Shown here: in pieces, positions 24,636 to 33,055 of the stretch | Numbering within the stretch: position 1 is the first letter of the stretch | Layout of the letters: every line of letters begins with the position of its first letter | NCBI GenBank assembly: GCA_029202385.1 | Contig: CP119314.1 | Location: 1,552,501 to 1,616,500 of the forward strand | DNA length: 64,000 bases | Origin: Candidatus Sphingomonas phytovorans | GTDB taxonomy: Bacteria; Pseudomonadota; Alphaproteobacteria; Sphingomonadales; Sphingomonadaceae | Direction of reading: 5' to 3' | Position numbers and translations under genes: made by a program | The notes under the pieces: model-generated | Told to the model about the DNA's origin: nothing | The model's database searches: none | The model's input: the letters and a program-made list of their open reading frames with translations, nothing else

Positions 24636-25062
24636 GCTCCAAATCGAGGCGGATGACCGAGTATAGGTCATGTATCCGCCATCATTCCTGAAATCATCTT
24701 CAAGATGGATTTTGCCCGAAGCCGATTTACGCGACCCATCCGCGAAGGGGGCGGAATCGCGCCCAACAAATAGTGCCTGAGTAAAAAACGCAGGCCCGTC
24801 CCGTGGCAATTTCCCATGCCCGTGCCAGTCGCGACAGCGACGTGGCCAGCCGGGCCCTGACAAGAATTCGAAAGTATTGAATTTCGCGAGGGTCATGATG
24901 AGGACTGTTCCTGCCTCCGGCGGAGGAAATCCGCCAATGGTGGTAGGGCAGCGCCGTTCCAGGTTGAATCGGCCCCATCCGGCGGCGCGATCGAACCGGC
25001 AACCGGCGCCCTTTGGGCATCCGGGGGTTACGCAGAGGACGTCAGTTGATTAACCGGGGACG
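24636..25062 (+). other. intergenic region
   Basis: No convincing gene. A hairpin with arms at 24648-24658 and 24666-24680 (with a 3' bulge) lies just after the GH3 remnant but has no T-tract. The rest shows no recognised RNA or repeat. Confidence 0.5.
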
Positions 25063-25803
25063 ATGAGGATCGCCGTCATCTCCGACATTCACGGCAATAT
25101 CGCCGCGCTCGATGCCGTGCTTGCCGATATCGCTATGCGCGATGCCGACCTGATCGTGAACCTTGGCGATATCTGTTCGGGCAGCCTGTTTCCGAGCGAA
25201 ACGGCGGATCGGCTGATGCCGCTGGCGCTGCCCACCATCCGGGGCAATCACGAGCGGCAGCTGGTGACACTGCCGCGGGACCGCATGGGCCAGTCCGATC
25301 TCTATACGGTGGAACGGCTGCGGCCCGATCAGCTCGCATGGCTGGGCGGCCTGCCGACCAGCCTCCGTATCGCGGACGACGTGCTGCTGGTCCATGGAAC
25401 ACCTGATAGCGACCTGACCTATTTCCTCGAGACCGTCACTGAAGACGGGTTGCAGGAGGCGACCCTGTCGGAGGTGGAACAGCGCGCAGGCGACACGGAT
25501 GCTGCGGTGATCCTGTGCGGCCACACCCATCTGGCCCGCAGTGTCCGCCTCGCCGACGGACGCCTGATCGTGAACCCGGGGAGCGTCGGGCTTCCGGCCT
25601 ATGACGACGACCGGCCCTTTCCCCATGTTGTCGAGAGCGAATCGCCCCATGCGCGGTACGCCGTGATCACCCGGGCTGAAGGGCGATGGTCGGCCGAGTT
25701 GATCATGGTCGATTATGATTGGGAAGGCGCGGCACAGGATGCCGAGACGCATGGCCGCCCCGATTGGGCGTGGGCGCTGAGGACGGGGCGGGTGCGGGCG
25801 TGA
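25063..25803 (+). CDS. metallophosphoesterase, YfcE/phosphodiesterase type
   Basis: A 246-residue calcineurin-like phosphoesterase. All metal-binding motifs are visible in order: DIHGN (8-12), LGDICSG (about 35-40), GNHE (about 61-64), LLVHGTP, CGHTHLARS and NPGSVGLPAYDDD. It is a cytoplasmic dimetal phosphodiesterase or phosphatase of unknown substrate. Start ATG 25063 follows GGGGAC. It appears to be a single-gene unit at the left border of the AT-richer island. The family is certain. Confidence 0.9.
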   Translation: MRIAVISDIHGNIAALDAVLADIAMRDADLIVNLGDICSGSLFPSETADRLMPLALPTIRGNHERQLVTLPRDRMGQSDLYTVERLRPDQLAWLGGLPTSLRIADDVLLVHGTPDSDLTYFLETVTEDGLQEATLSEVEQRAGDTDAAVILCGHTHLARSVRLADGRLIVNPGSVGLPAYDDDRPFPHVVESESPHARYAVITRAEGRWSAELIMVDYDWEGAAQDAETHGRPDWAWALRTGRVRA

Positions 25804-26100
25804 CTGCGTAAAACGGTGAGGGTCGGGATTGGGTGGAACCGAGGGGAAGTTGCCCGGCAGGAGGCTTCCCTGACGCGGTCGTTCTTGGCCGATTTCGGAT
25901 TCCTAAAACCAGTCGCTCACCGGCTAGGCACGTCGGGCAGCAAAGCGACCTAATCCCGGCCATTCACGTCAACTCACTCCCTCCCGAAACCGGGAGCGGC
26001 AATCTGCTGGTTAAAATCCTACAGTCTCTGAACGCCCGAACAACTCCCACAACACCTTTGCCTTCCCCCATCTGCGCATGCCCCACCGAGCGCGGCCCTT

Positions 26101-27093
26101 CTAGTCGCTCACGATCTGGATCTGCGGGCCAGCTTCACCCTGCCAGGTCATTCTGGTACCCATCGTCTGGATGGCCGCTGTGTCCACGATCGCGCCCGTG
26201 CCGTCATAATAGGTGAGATTCGAAGCGCCCTGCCAGAACAAGGTCAGGTTCGATTTGGGATATACCACATCGATCGCGGTGGTAGTTTGCGAGCTGTGCG
26301 TTTCGTTGTGGATCACGGTCATCGACATCTCGTTCGACATGTCCTCGTCCACCCCGAAGTCGAGCATCTTGGCGATGACGCCGACATCGACACTCACCGT
26401 GATTTTGCGATCATTGTAGAAGCGCTGATAGTCGTCAGTCGAGCAGCCGACCGACAGCGTGACGGATTCACTGCCGCCCTCCGGCGTCGAATTTGTGCTC
26501 GTGCACACCCAATAGGCCTCGTTGACGAGGAAGCGGAACGATCCGTTCCAGTTCCAGGGGCCATCGGCTGTCGCCGATCCATCGAAGAGGATGCTGACTT
26601 TCTGGATCCCGGGGGCTGTTTCCTGCCCAACGCTGAAACTGGGATCGAAGGTTGGTGCGGCAACAGGAAATCCGGGAACGTCGAGGAAGTTCTTTTTCAG
26701 CAGCAATGCATAGGACGGGTTTGCGTCCGGCATGGTGGGGTTGATGAGGAAACAGTCGTTCGGCGGCGTGCTGCCGGGCGGCATCAGATAGCGCTTGTGG
26801 ATCTGCCAGCATGGACTCCCAAGGGGAGAGAGTGTGACGTATTCCTCGTTAGGAACCCCGTTGGGAATGACGGCGTCTTCGTATCCCGGCAGCGGCGTTA
26901 CCCACAAAAAATGCCACCCACCGCCAGGTTCAGAGCCTGATGGAATGTATAACCGCTGGGCTGGGGCTGGGGCAAAACCCGTAGGGCCAAAGTAAAACCG
27001 AAATGGAGGGAAATCGACCGTCCCCTGGCCAAGGAAGCTGGTGATGGCATTCAACATCGCAGTCGGAATATCTATGGGAGCATTGTTCTGCAT
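26101..27093 (-). CDS. unknown beta-rich protein, island-encoded
   Basis: A 330-residue protein not recognised as a member of any family. There is no signal peptide or membrane helix. The first half is rich in Pro, Gly and aromatic residues (FPPFRFYFGPTGF, GGGWHFLWVTPLPGYE), and the second half is Ser/Thr-rich with alternating polar/non-polar residues (KITVSVDVGVIAKML, ETHSSQTTTAIDVVYP, NLTLFWQGASNLTYYDGTG). That pattern predicts many beta strands and superficially resembles aerolysin/MTX-type pore-forming proteins, but no signature proves it. AGGAAT precedes ATG 27093. Base composition is visibly less GC-rich than the neighbouring core genes, consistent with transfer. Confidence 0.7.
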   Translation of the reverse strand: MQNNAPIDIPTAMLNAITSFLGQGTVDFPPFRFYFGPTGFAPAPAQRLYIPSGSEPGGGWHFLWVTPLPGYEDAVIPNGVPNEEYVTLSPLGSPCWQIHKRYLMPPGSTPPNDCFLINPTMPDANPSYALLLKKNFLDVPGFPVAAPTFDPSFSVGQETAPGIQKVSILFDGSATADGPWNWNGSFRFLVNEAYWVCTSTNSTPEGGSESVTLSVGCSTDDYQRFYNDRKITVSVDVGVIAKMLDFGVDEDMSNEMSMTVIHNETHSSQTTTAIDVVYPKSNLTLFWQGASNLTYYDGTGAIVDTAAIQTMGTRMTWQGEAGPQIQIVSD

Positions 27094-27757
27094 TGTTGAT
27101 TCCTGTTTGGTGGAGGATCGCCACTTAATCGGGTCCGGATGGTAGCGGTCGGTGAACTGGGCAGATGCGACCCCGCATTGATACCGATTCTGTTCGCCGG
27201 CGATAGCTGCCGCGAAAGTTATTGGCTGTTCGATCGCGATGCCGCCCCTGATAGGTGGCCGGCACCGTTTTGCGGCCGGTGGACGGATGGCTTAAACTGG
27301 GACGGAACTGCCGTTCGCAAGCCACATGACCTCGGCAGCTCATGCCAAAAGCGGAAGATCAACTTTCGCCCGGTTGGCAAACCAGAAGAACAGCAACTGG
27401 GGCGGTTGCCGTCAGGCCTCTATACAGGTCGTGACGCGGGAACAGGCATCGTGGAGTGACCAATAGAACGACATGGACGCGGCGAATTCTGACCACCAGC
27501 TGGGCAGCTGCTAGCAATCTAGGGTGCGCTGAGGTGCTCGTCGACACGTAGCTATCCAGCGGGGCACCGTGTAAAATGTCATAGGTCGAGCTGAGCGAAG
27601 CGCGGTGGTATCAGCATTTCTGATGCTCGCGTATCCCGCCGCAGTCATTCTTCGATCAAGGGGAAGCACTGCTAAATCCTTCTCAACCGCGATGGCGCTT
27701 TAAGCCGTTGGCGTCGTCTGCTCCTGATCCTATAATTCCGGTGGAAGGGGCACCGAC
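27094..27757 (+). other. non-coding, AT-richer region before the ATPase gene
   Basis: A stretch of about 660 bp with no convincing gene; short open frames on both strands have no ribosome site or recognisable product. It may include gene debris from island formation. The right end holds the promoter of the ATPase gene (27708-27736). Confidence 0.5.
27708..27736 (+). promoter_or_regulatory. sigma70-type promoter of ATPase-TOPRIM gene
   Basis: TTGGCG (27708-27713) and a perfect TATAAT (27731-27736) are separated by 17 bp. The predicted start is near 27743, so the leader before TTG 27758 would be very short, with GGAAGGGG (27743-27750) at its 5' end. A consensus -10 box is rare in this GC-rich genome. 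Confidence 0.6.
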
Positions 27758-29716
27758 TTGAACGACGACGAGCTTGCTGAAACTGCGATTGAACCCGCCG
27801 TCGCCGAGGTCGAAACGATGCAGCACCCGGACACCGCTCCGATTGAGGAGTCCGGTGAAGCAGTGCAGATTCTGAAGGACGCGGGCGATCTAACGAGCGC
27901 GGCGGCTTTCGTGAGCGACATACCGGAGCCGACCTATGAAGTCGCTATCGGCGATGGGCAGCCGGTTATCGGCGTTGCGGACACGCGCTCCATCCGCGCC
28001 CGACGCTGGACACGACTCGAATCGATCACTGTCCGCAACTTCAAGGCGACGCAGGAAGCCGTCATTCCGCTGGGACAGGTCACGATCCTCGTCGGCCCGA
28101 ACGGCTCGGGCAAGTCGTCTGTCCTCCAGGCGGTCCATTGGGCCGCGCGTTCCGCCAGCTACATCGCCCCCAAGAATACCACGGAGATGATCTCGTTCGA
28201 GCGGCTCGACTACGTGCCGTCGAGCGAACCCCTACGCACGGCCCATAAGAGCGAACTGAAGACGGATAAGACGTCCACGCCCGTTGAGGTTATCTTCGGT
28301 CACGTCCCGATCGGCGAAGAGCGCTCCCAGGCAACGATCAAGATCCGGGCGGCCCGCAACCGCGGCGGCATCACCGCGTACATGGATGGCGGCGCGGCGG
28401 TAACGCCGTACAAGCAGCGCTTCCAGTTCATCACCGCCTACATCCCCGGACTCGCGGGACTGTCGGAGCGCGAGAGCATCCTCGCTCAGCCGTCTCTACG
28501 CCGGCAGGCAGCGAGCGGCGATGCTGGCGGCGTACTGAGAAACGTATTGCTGAGCTTGCGCAGCCGCCGCGTTAACGAAACCGATGAGAGCGGAGGGGTA
28601 GCGCGTCTGGCGCAGCTGAACGTCTACATCGGGACCGTTCATCCGGGCATCAAGGTCGATGTGTCCTTCGACGAGCGCGAGGACTACCACATCTCGGCTA
28701 CCTACACCTCGCCAGGCCTGGGCAACCAAGACCGCCCCCTGGAGACGGCGGCGACCGGACTGCTTCAGGTCATTCAGATTTTCGCTTACCTGATCCTCTT
28801 CGAACCGAAGATCATGCTCATCGACGAGCCCGACGCCCACTTGCATCCAGACAAGCAGGAGCGGCTTATCGAGGCACTCGAACTCGCCGCTGCGGAAACC
28901 GACACCCAAATCGTCCTGACCACGCACAGCCCGCACATCGCACGAAGCGCCAGCCCTGCGGTTAAGCTCGTCTGGATGAACGACGGAAGGATCGAAACGG
29001 ATGATGGCGAAGCGATCCGTCGCCTTCTCGGGTGGGGTGGTCTCGATAAGTCGGCGCTTTTCTTCGTCGAGGACGAGGACGACACCGCGCTTCGCGCGAT
29101 CCTTCGTCAGTGGCCTGAATTGTCCCGGCAACTTGCCGTGTGCCGCTGCTTCGGCATCGAGAACCTGCCGAAGGACAAGCTGCTGAGCGGCCTGCTCGTG
29201 GACGGACAGCTCAAGATCAAGGCAATCATCCACCGGGACGGCGACTTCATGTCGGCCGACGAGGCGGTCACGTGGGCCGACCGCTTCAAAACTGACGGCG
29301 CATTCCCATGGGTGACGACCGGGTGCGACGTCGAGGCGTACTTCTGCTCGGCCGCCCATCTCGCTGCCATTTATAGCGTCGACCCGGATGTCGCCGAGGG
29401 CTGGCGCGTAGCCGCGGCGGCCAAGGTTGGGCAGGCTAAGGATACGTTCTTCGCTAAGCGCAAGCTGGTAAACCGCGAACTCTTTCCCGACGGAGGCTCG
29501 CCAAGCTCGGATGACCTGTGGAACGCCGCCGGCGGCGCACAGCCCGAGACGGTCAAGGGCAAGAAGCTGCTGGCAGCGCTGAAGGTGGTCGTGAAGGCCG
29601 ATGGCTATGACGACAAGCTGCTGAATGCGTACCGCATCTCGTCCAATAACGAGGTCGCGCCGGATCTTAGGCAACTGCTGGAAGCGTGCCTCGCCCCGCC
29701 GCCGGCCGTGGCCTGA
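27758..29716 (+). CDS. AAA ATPase fused to TOPRIM/DUF4435-like domain (OLD/PARIS-like), candidate anti-phage effector
   Basis: A 652-residue protein starting at TTG 27758 behind GGAAGGGG. An acidic, probably disordered N-terminus (1-85) is followed by an SMC/ABC-type ATPase. Its motifs are Walker A GPNGSGKSS (113-121), a degenerate signature ETAATGLLQ (329-337), Walker B IMLIDEPDAHLHP (352-364) and the H-loop THSPH (389-393). The C-terminal third looks like a TOPRIM nuclease-type fold: FFVEDEDD (435-442), HRDGDF (492-497) and CDVEAYF (523-529), an arrangement seen in OLD proteins and in the DUF4435 partner of PARIS systems. No helicase or second defence gene is adjacent. A role in phage defence is inferred from domains and the island setting. 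Confidence 0.82.
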   Translation: MNDDELAETAIEPAVAEVETMQHPDTAPIEESGEAVQILKDAGDLTSAAAFVSDIPEPTYEVAIGDGQPVIGVADTRSIRARRWTRLESITVRNFKATQEAVIPLGQVTILVGPNGSGKSSVLQAVHWAARSASYIAPKNTTEMISFERLDYVPSSEPLRTAHKSELKTDKTSTPVEVIFGHVPIGEERSQATIKIRAARNRGGITAYMDGGAAVTPYKQRFQFITAYIPGLAGLSERESILAQPSLRRQAASGDAGGVLRNVLLSLRSRRVNETDESGGVARLAQLNVYIGTVHPGIKVDVSFDEREDYHISATYTSPGLGNQDRPLETAATGLLQVIQIFAYLILFEPKIMLIDEPDAHLHPDKQERLIEALELAAAETDTQIVLTTHSPHIARSASPAVKLVWMNDGRIETDDGEAIRRLLGWGGLDKSALFFVEDEDDTALRAILRQWPELSRQLAVCRCFGIENLPKDKLLSGLLVDGQLKIKAIIHRDGDFMSADEAVTWADRFKTDGAFPWVTTGCDVEAYFCSAAHLAAIYSVDPDVAEGWRVAAAAKVGQAKDTFFAKRKLVNRELFPDGGSPSSDDLWNAAGGAQPETVKGKKLLAALKVVVKADGYDDKLLNAYRISSNNEVAPDLRQLLEACLAPPPAVA

Positions 29717-30071
29717 TCGACGTCAGCTGATCAGCGCGGGCCTGGCGCGCGAACGCGATTTGCGATGGCTCGCCCAAAGCGTCCAGGTGGGTGACTGAAA
29801 CGCAGTGCGGGTGACCTTCGCTTTGGAGCATCCTATCGGCAGGTTCTGTCAGGAGCAGACTTTCGCAGTAACCGTTCTGAACGACTGAGTCTGGTCGAAA
29901 GCTGCCGCAACGTTTCGTGTGAATGAAAGACAGCTATCCTCACTTCGTTGACCTGAACCTATCAGTCGGCAATCGGCCAGGCGCCGCCAAAAAAAGGGGA
30001 ATGGCAGCGTCATATCTGTCACCCAAGGACAGTCAGGCCGCCATCAATCCGCTAAAGATTCACACCCCGGA
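29717..30071 (+). other. intergenic region at right end of island
   Basis: About 350 bp with no supported gene. An open frame from 29923 on the plus strand runs into the end of the Gfo/Idh gene and is not convincing. No integrase, tRNA or direct repeat was recognised. Confidence 0.45.
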
Positions 30072-31103
30072 TCAAACGGTCAGCCTGCGCCCCTCAGCAG
30101 CACTCCGCCGCGCCAGCGCGATCAGCTTGAGCCCGGTCAGCGCATCGGCAGGATCGACCGGCACCGGCGCGCCGTCGAGGATCGCGTCGGCCACGCCCTC
30201 ATAATAACGCCGCCAGTCGCCGCGGATCGAGGGTACCAGCTCGGGCTGGCCATCCGCGACGGTCAGCGTGCCGAAGGCTTCCGGCGCTTCCTCGCCGAAG
30301 CCGGCGTCATTGGCGCTCGCGCCGGCGCGCAGCATCGCTTCCTGCGGATCGAGGCCGTGTTTCACGAAACTGCCATTGCTGCCGTGCAGGGCGAAGCGCG
30401 GCCGTGCCGAGACGACCAGAGTGGAGGCCGACACGATCACGCGGCGCTCGCCATAGTGCAGCGTGAGCTCGAAATAATCGTCGACCACCACGTCCGGGCG
30501 TTGCGCGGCGATATCGGCGGTGATCGCCTCGGGCGTGCCGAACAATTGCAGCGCCTGATCGAGCAGGTGCGGCCCGAGATCGGCGACCATGCCGCCGCCC
30601 TGCTCCACCGTCGCTTCGCGCCAGCCCGGCTTGATCGCCGGGCGGAACCGGTCCCAGCGCAGTTCGGCCAGCATCACCTCGCCCAGCGCACCGCCGCCCA
30701 GCACATTGAGCACGGTCAGGAAATCCGCGTCCCAGCGCCGGTTGTGGAACACCGAGAGCACCAGCCCGCGTGCCGCCGCCAGTTCGATCAGCGCGGCGCC
30801 GTCGACCGGGTCGACCGCGAAGGGCTTGTCGATCACGACATGCTTGCCCGCCTCAAGCGCCGCCCTGGCCAGCGGCGCGTGCAGTTCGTTGGGCGTTGCG
30901 ATCACGACCAGGCCGATCGAGGGGTCGGCGATCAGCGCCTCGGCCGTCGGCACCACCGCCACGCCGGGGAAGGCCTCCGCAACCTCATCCTTGCGGGAGG
31001 TGACGACGCCCGCGAGCTTCAGCCGGTCGACCGCATCGACCAGCGGCGCGTGGAAGCTCTTGCCGGCCAGCCCGAACCCGATCACCCCGACATTGATCAT
31101 CAT
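30072..31103 (-). CDS. Gfo/Idh/MocA family NAD(P) oxidoreductase
   Basis: A 343-residue sugar/polyol dehydrogenase. The N-terminal Rossmann fold has VGVIGFGLAGKSFHAP (about 4-19), the usual EKP motif appears as VVIDKPF (Asp for Glu), and the C-terminal substrate domain has GGGMVADLGPHLLDQ with the catalytic His. It is closest in pattern to YdgJ/IolX-like enzymes that act on inositols or sugars. Start ATG 31103 (or 31100) has GAGGAAG upstream. It follows the secreted-protein gene by 12 bp and is in its operon, divergent from MFS-GH43. Sugar oxidation connected with the xylan regulon is plausible. Confidence 0.9.
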   Translation of the reverse strand: MMINVGVIGFGLAGKSFHAPLVDAVDRLKLAGVVTSRKDEVAEAFPGVAVVPTAEALIADPSIGLVVIATPNELHAPLARAALEAGKHVVIDKPFAVDPVDGAALIELAAARGLVLSVFHNRRWDADFLTVLNVLGGGALGEVMLAELRWDRFRPAIKPGWREATVEQGGGMVADLGPHLLDQALQLFGTPEAITADIAAQRPDVVVDDYFELTLHYGERRVIVSASTLVVSARPRFALHGSNGSFVKHGLDPQEAMLRAGASANDAGFGEEAPEAFGTLTVADGQPELVPSIRGDWRRYYEGVADAILDGAPVPVDPADALTGLKLIALARRSAAEGRRLTV

Positions 31104-31115
31104 TCTTCCTCTCGA

Positions 31116-31619
31116 TCAGCCACGTTGCGTCGACAGGATTTTCGGGTCGCTGGCAAGGGAGTGGAAATAGGCATGGCGTTCGGGCGTGCCACCGCGCAGC
31201 TTCGACAGATGGCCGCGCTGCTCCTTGGTCAGGCGGAACCGGACATAGCCTAGCGAGGTCAGGCATTTCTCCAGCGTCGATTTCTGCAATGCGGCGATTT
31301 CGCGGAAGCGCTGTTCCGGCCGCGCGCCCTGCACCGCCATGGCGATCGCCTCAGCCCCCGAGACAGGTTGAGACGCCGTCTCGTTGATGTTCGACGGCAG
31401 GTTCTCGATCAGACTGGATGCCCTTACCAGCGCCTTTGCGGCGGGAGTGTCCGACACGTCGAGATAATAGGCCTCGCGCCCGCACAGCACCGCATCCTCG
31501 CGATACTGGACGAGCGAGACCCCAGCCTTGCCCCAGCTCTCTCGCGGTGCGCTCGCGGCGAGGGCGGCCGGGGAAAAGAGGATGGTGCCGAGGACAAACG
31601 GCACAAGGGCACGAGGCAT
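31116..31619 (-). CDS. exported protein of unknown function
   Basis: A 167-residue protein with a signal peptide (MPRALVPFVLGTILFSPAALA). ATG 31619 is chosen because GGAGAG precedes it by six bases; an upstream GTG at 31655 overlaps the operator. The mature part is helical, with two isolated Cys (VLCGREAYYLD and EKCLTSLGYVRFRLT) and a C-terminal KEQRGHLSKLRGGTPERHAYFHSLA. It resembles small sphingomonad-specific periplasmic proteins with no assigned role. A LacI-type operator ends 35 bp upstream, which suggests membership of the xylan regulon together with the downstream Gfo/Idh gene. Confidence 0.72.
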   Translation of the reverse strand: MPRALVPFVLGTILFSPAALAASAPRESWGKAGVSLVQYREDAVLCGREAYYLDVSDTPAAKALVRASSLIENLPSNINETASQPVSGAEAIAMAVQGARPEQRFREIAALQKSTLEKCLTSLGYVRFRLTKEQRGHLSKLRGGTPERHAYFHSLASDPKILSTQRG

Positions 31620-31640
31620 TTCCGCTCTCCCGAACTGGCC

Positions 31641-31654
31641 TGCTACCGGTATCA
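31641..31654. promoter_or_regulatory. LacI-family operator (left of two)
   Basis: TGCTACCGGTATCA matches TGNTANCGNTANCA fully. It lies 22 bp upstream of the minus-strand ATG 31619, the same placement as the site before the TonB receptor (20 bp), so it probably controls the minus-strand operon. Confidence 0.65.
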
Positions 31655-31718
31655 CTTCGTTACCTTCCTCGCAAACCGGCCTGCGTCGCCCCTGTGATCT
31701 TGCCAGTACCGGTCAGAT

Positions 31719-31732
31719 CGTTATCGCTACCA
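31719..31732. promoter_or_regulatory. LacI-family operator (right of two)
   Basis: CGTTATCGCTACCA matches the palindrome except at its first base. It ends 51 bp before the MFS gene start at 31784. With the left site it brackets the divergent promoter region, and 78 bp separate the two sites, a distance compatible with DNA looping. Confidence 0.55.
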
Positions 31733-31783
31733 TAGAGCGATCGGGCCCGGACCACAGGGCATGACGCGCGGGAGAGACGGGCG

Positions 31784-33055
31784 ATGCGGCTGGGAAGGAT
31801 GATGAAGATCCGGTGGTGGATCATCGGGCTGGTGATGATCGGCACGATCCTGAATTATCTGACGCGCAGCATCATGGGCGTGGCTGCGCCGACCGCGATG
31901 GCCGAGCTTCATATCAGCACGGAGCAATATTCCTGGATCACCGGCGGTTTTCAGCTCGGCATCATGCTGCAACCGATCGCGGGCTATATCCTCGACATGA
32001 TCGGGCTGAAGACGGGTCTTGCCCTGTTCGCCGCGGCCTGGGGAATCATCACCATGGCGCATGCGCTGGCGACAGGCTGGGTCAGCCTTGCCGGCCTGCG
32101 CGCGCTGCTCGGTTTCGCCGAGGGCACCGCGCATCCCGGCGCGCTGAAGGTCATTTCCGAATGGTTCCCGGCGCGCGAGCGCGGCTTTGCCGGCGGCGTC
32201 TACAATATCGGCGCCTCGCTTGGATCAGTGCTGGCGCCGCTGCTGGTGGCGGGCGCAGTGATGGTGTGGGACTGGCGCGGCGCCTTCATCGTGGCGGGGA
32301 TATTCGCGCTGATCTGGGCCGCCTCCTGGCGCCGTTTCTATCATTCGCCCGAAAACCACCCGACGGTCCCGCCAGGGGAAAGGGCGGAAATCCTTGAAGG
32401 CCAGGAATCCTATCTCCGCGCGGACACAGTCAAGCCGCCGCTCGGCCGGCTGCTGCGCCAGCGCAATCTGTGGGGCATCGCCCTGCCCCGGTTCCTCGCC
32501 GATCCGACCTGGGGCACGCTGACCCTGTGGATGCCGCTCTATCTGACCACGGTGCGGCATTTCGACCTTGGCCAGATCGCGATGTTCGCCGGCCTGCCCT
32601 TCATCGCCGCCGATCTCGGCTGCCTGTTCGGGCCAGCCGTGGTGCTGTGGCTGCAGCGGCGCGGGATCAGCCTGATCAACGCACGGCGCGGCGCCTATAC
32701 GCTCGGCGCGGTGCTGATGACGGGCATGATGTTCGTCGGCCAAGTGGAAAGCGCCGCCGCGGCGGTCGCGCTGCTCTGCCTTGGCGGCTTCGCGCACCAG
32801 ACGCTGTCGGTCACCTGCATCACCATGGCGTCCGACCTGTTCCCGCGCAACGAGGTCGGCACCGCCGCCGGCATCGCTGGCACCATGGCCAATCTCGGCG
32901 TCCTCCTCTTCTCGCTGGCGATGGGGCATTTTGTCGAAACCATCGGCTATGGCCCGTTCTTCATCGCGCTCGGCGTGCTCGACCTGTTCGCCGCCGCCAC
33001 CCTGTGGATTCTCGTCCGCGCCCCCGAACCCCAGAAGGACCCGACGACCGCATGA
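31784..33055 (+). CDS. MFS sugar (hexuronate/oligosaccharide-type) transporter
   Basis: A 423-residue major facilitator of the anion:cation symporter group (ExuT-like), with 12 predicted helices. It shows the family motifs LNYLTRSIMGVAAP in the first helix, RALLGFAEGTAHPGALKVISEWFPARERGFA after helix 4 (cited here in parts: the WFPARERG loop is diagnostic), and a large central loop. Start ATG 31784 has GGGAGAG upstream; 31799 is an alternative. The stop overlaps the GH43 start by 4 nt, so the pair is coupled. Its probable substrates are xylose or xylo-oligosaccharides, possibly glucuronate side-chain sugars; the family alone favours uronates. Confidence 0.9.
   Translation: MRLGRMMKIRWWIIGLVMIGTILNYLTRSIMGVAAPTAMAELHISTEQYSWITGGFQLGIMLQPIAGYILDMIGLKTGLALFAAAWGIITMAHALATGWVSLAGLRALLGFAEGTAHPGALKVISEWFPARERGFAGGVYNIGASLGSVLAPLLVAGAVMVWDWRGAFIVAGIFALIWAASWRRFYHSPENHPTVPPGERAEILEGQESYLRADTVKPPLGRLLRQRNLWGIALPRFLADPTWGTLTLWMPLYLTTVRHFDLGQIAMFAGLPFIAADLGCLFGPAVVLWLQRRGISLINARRGAYTLGAVLMTGMMFVGQVESAAAAVALLCLGGFAHQTLSVTCITMASDLFPRNEVGTAAGIAGTMANLGVLLFSLAMGHFVETIGYGPFFIALGVLDLFAAATLWILVRAPEPQKDPTTA

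Noticed and set aside
22341..24896. 850-codon open frame antisense to xylanase and accessory genes
   Set aside because: The opposite strand encodes clear GH10 and accessory proteins with ribosome sites; the antisense product has no recognisable motif.
27139..27459. 106-codon open frame in the island gap
   Set aside because: No ribosome site, no recognisable motif, and atypical composition; treated as non-coding.
29923..30204. 93-codon open frame before the Gfo/Idh gene end
   Set aside because: It runs into the antisense of a well-supported gene and has no ribosome site.
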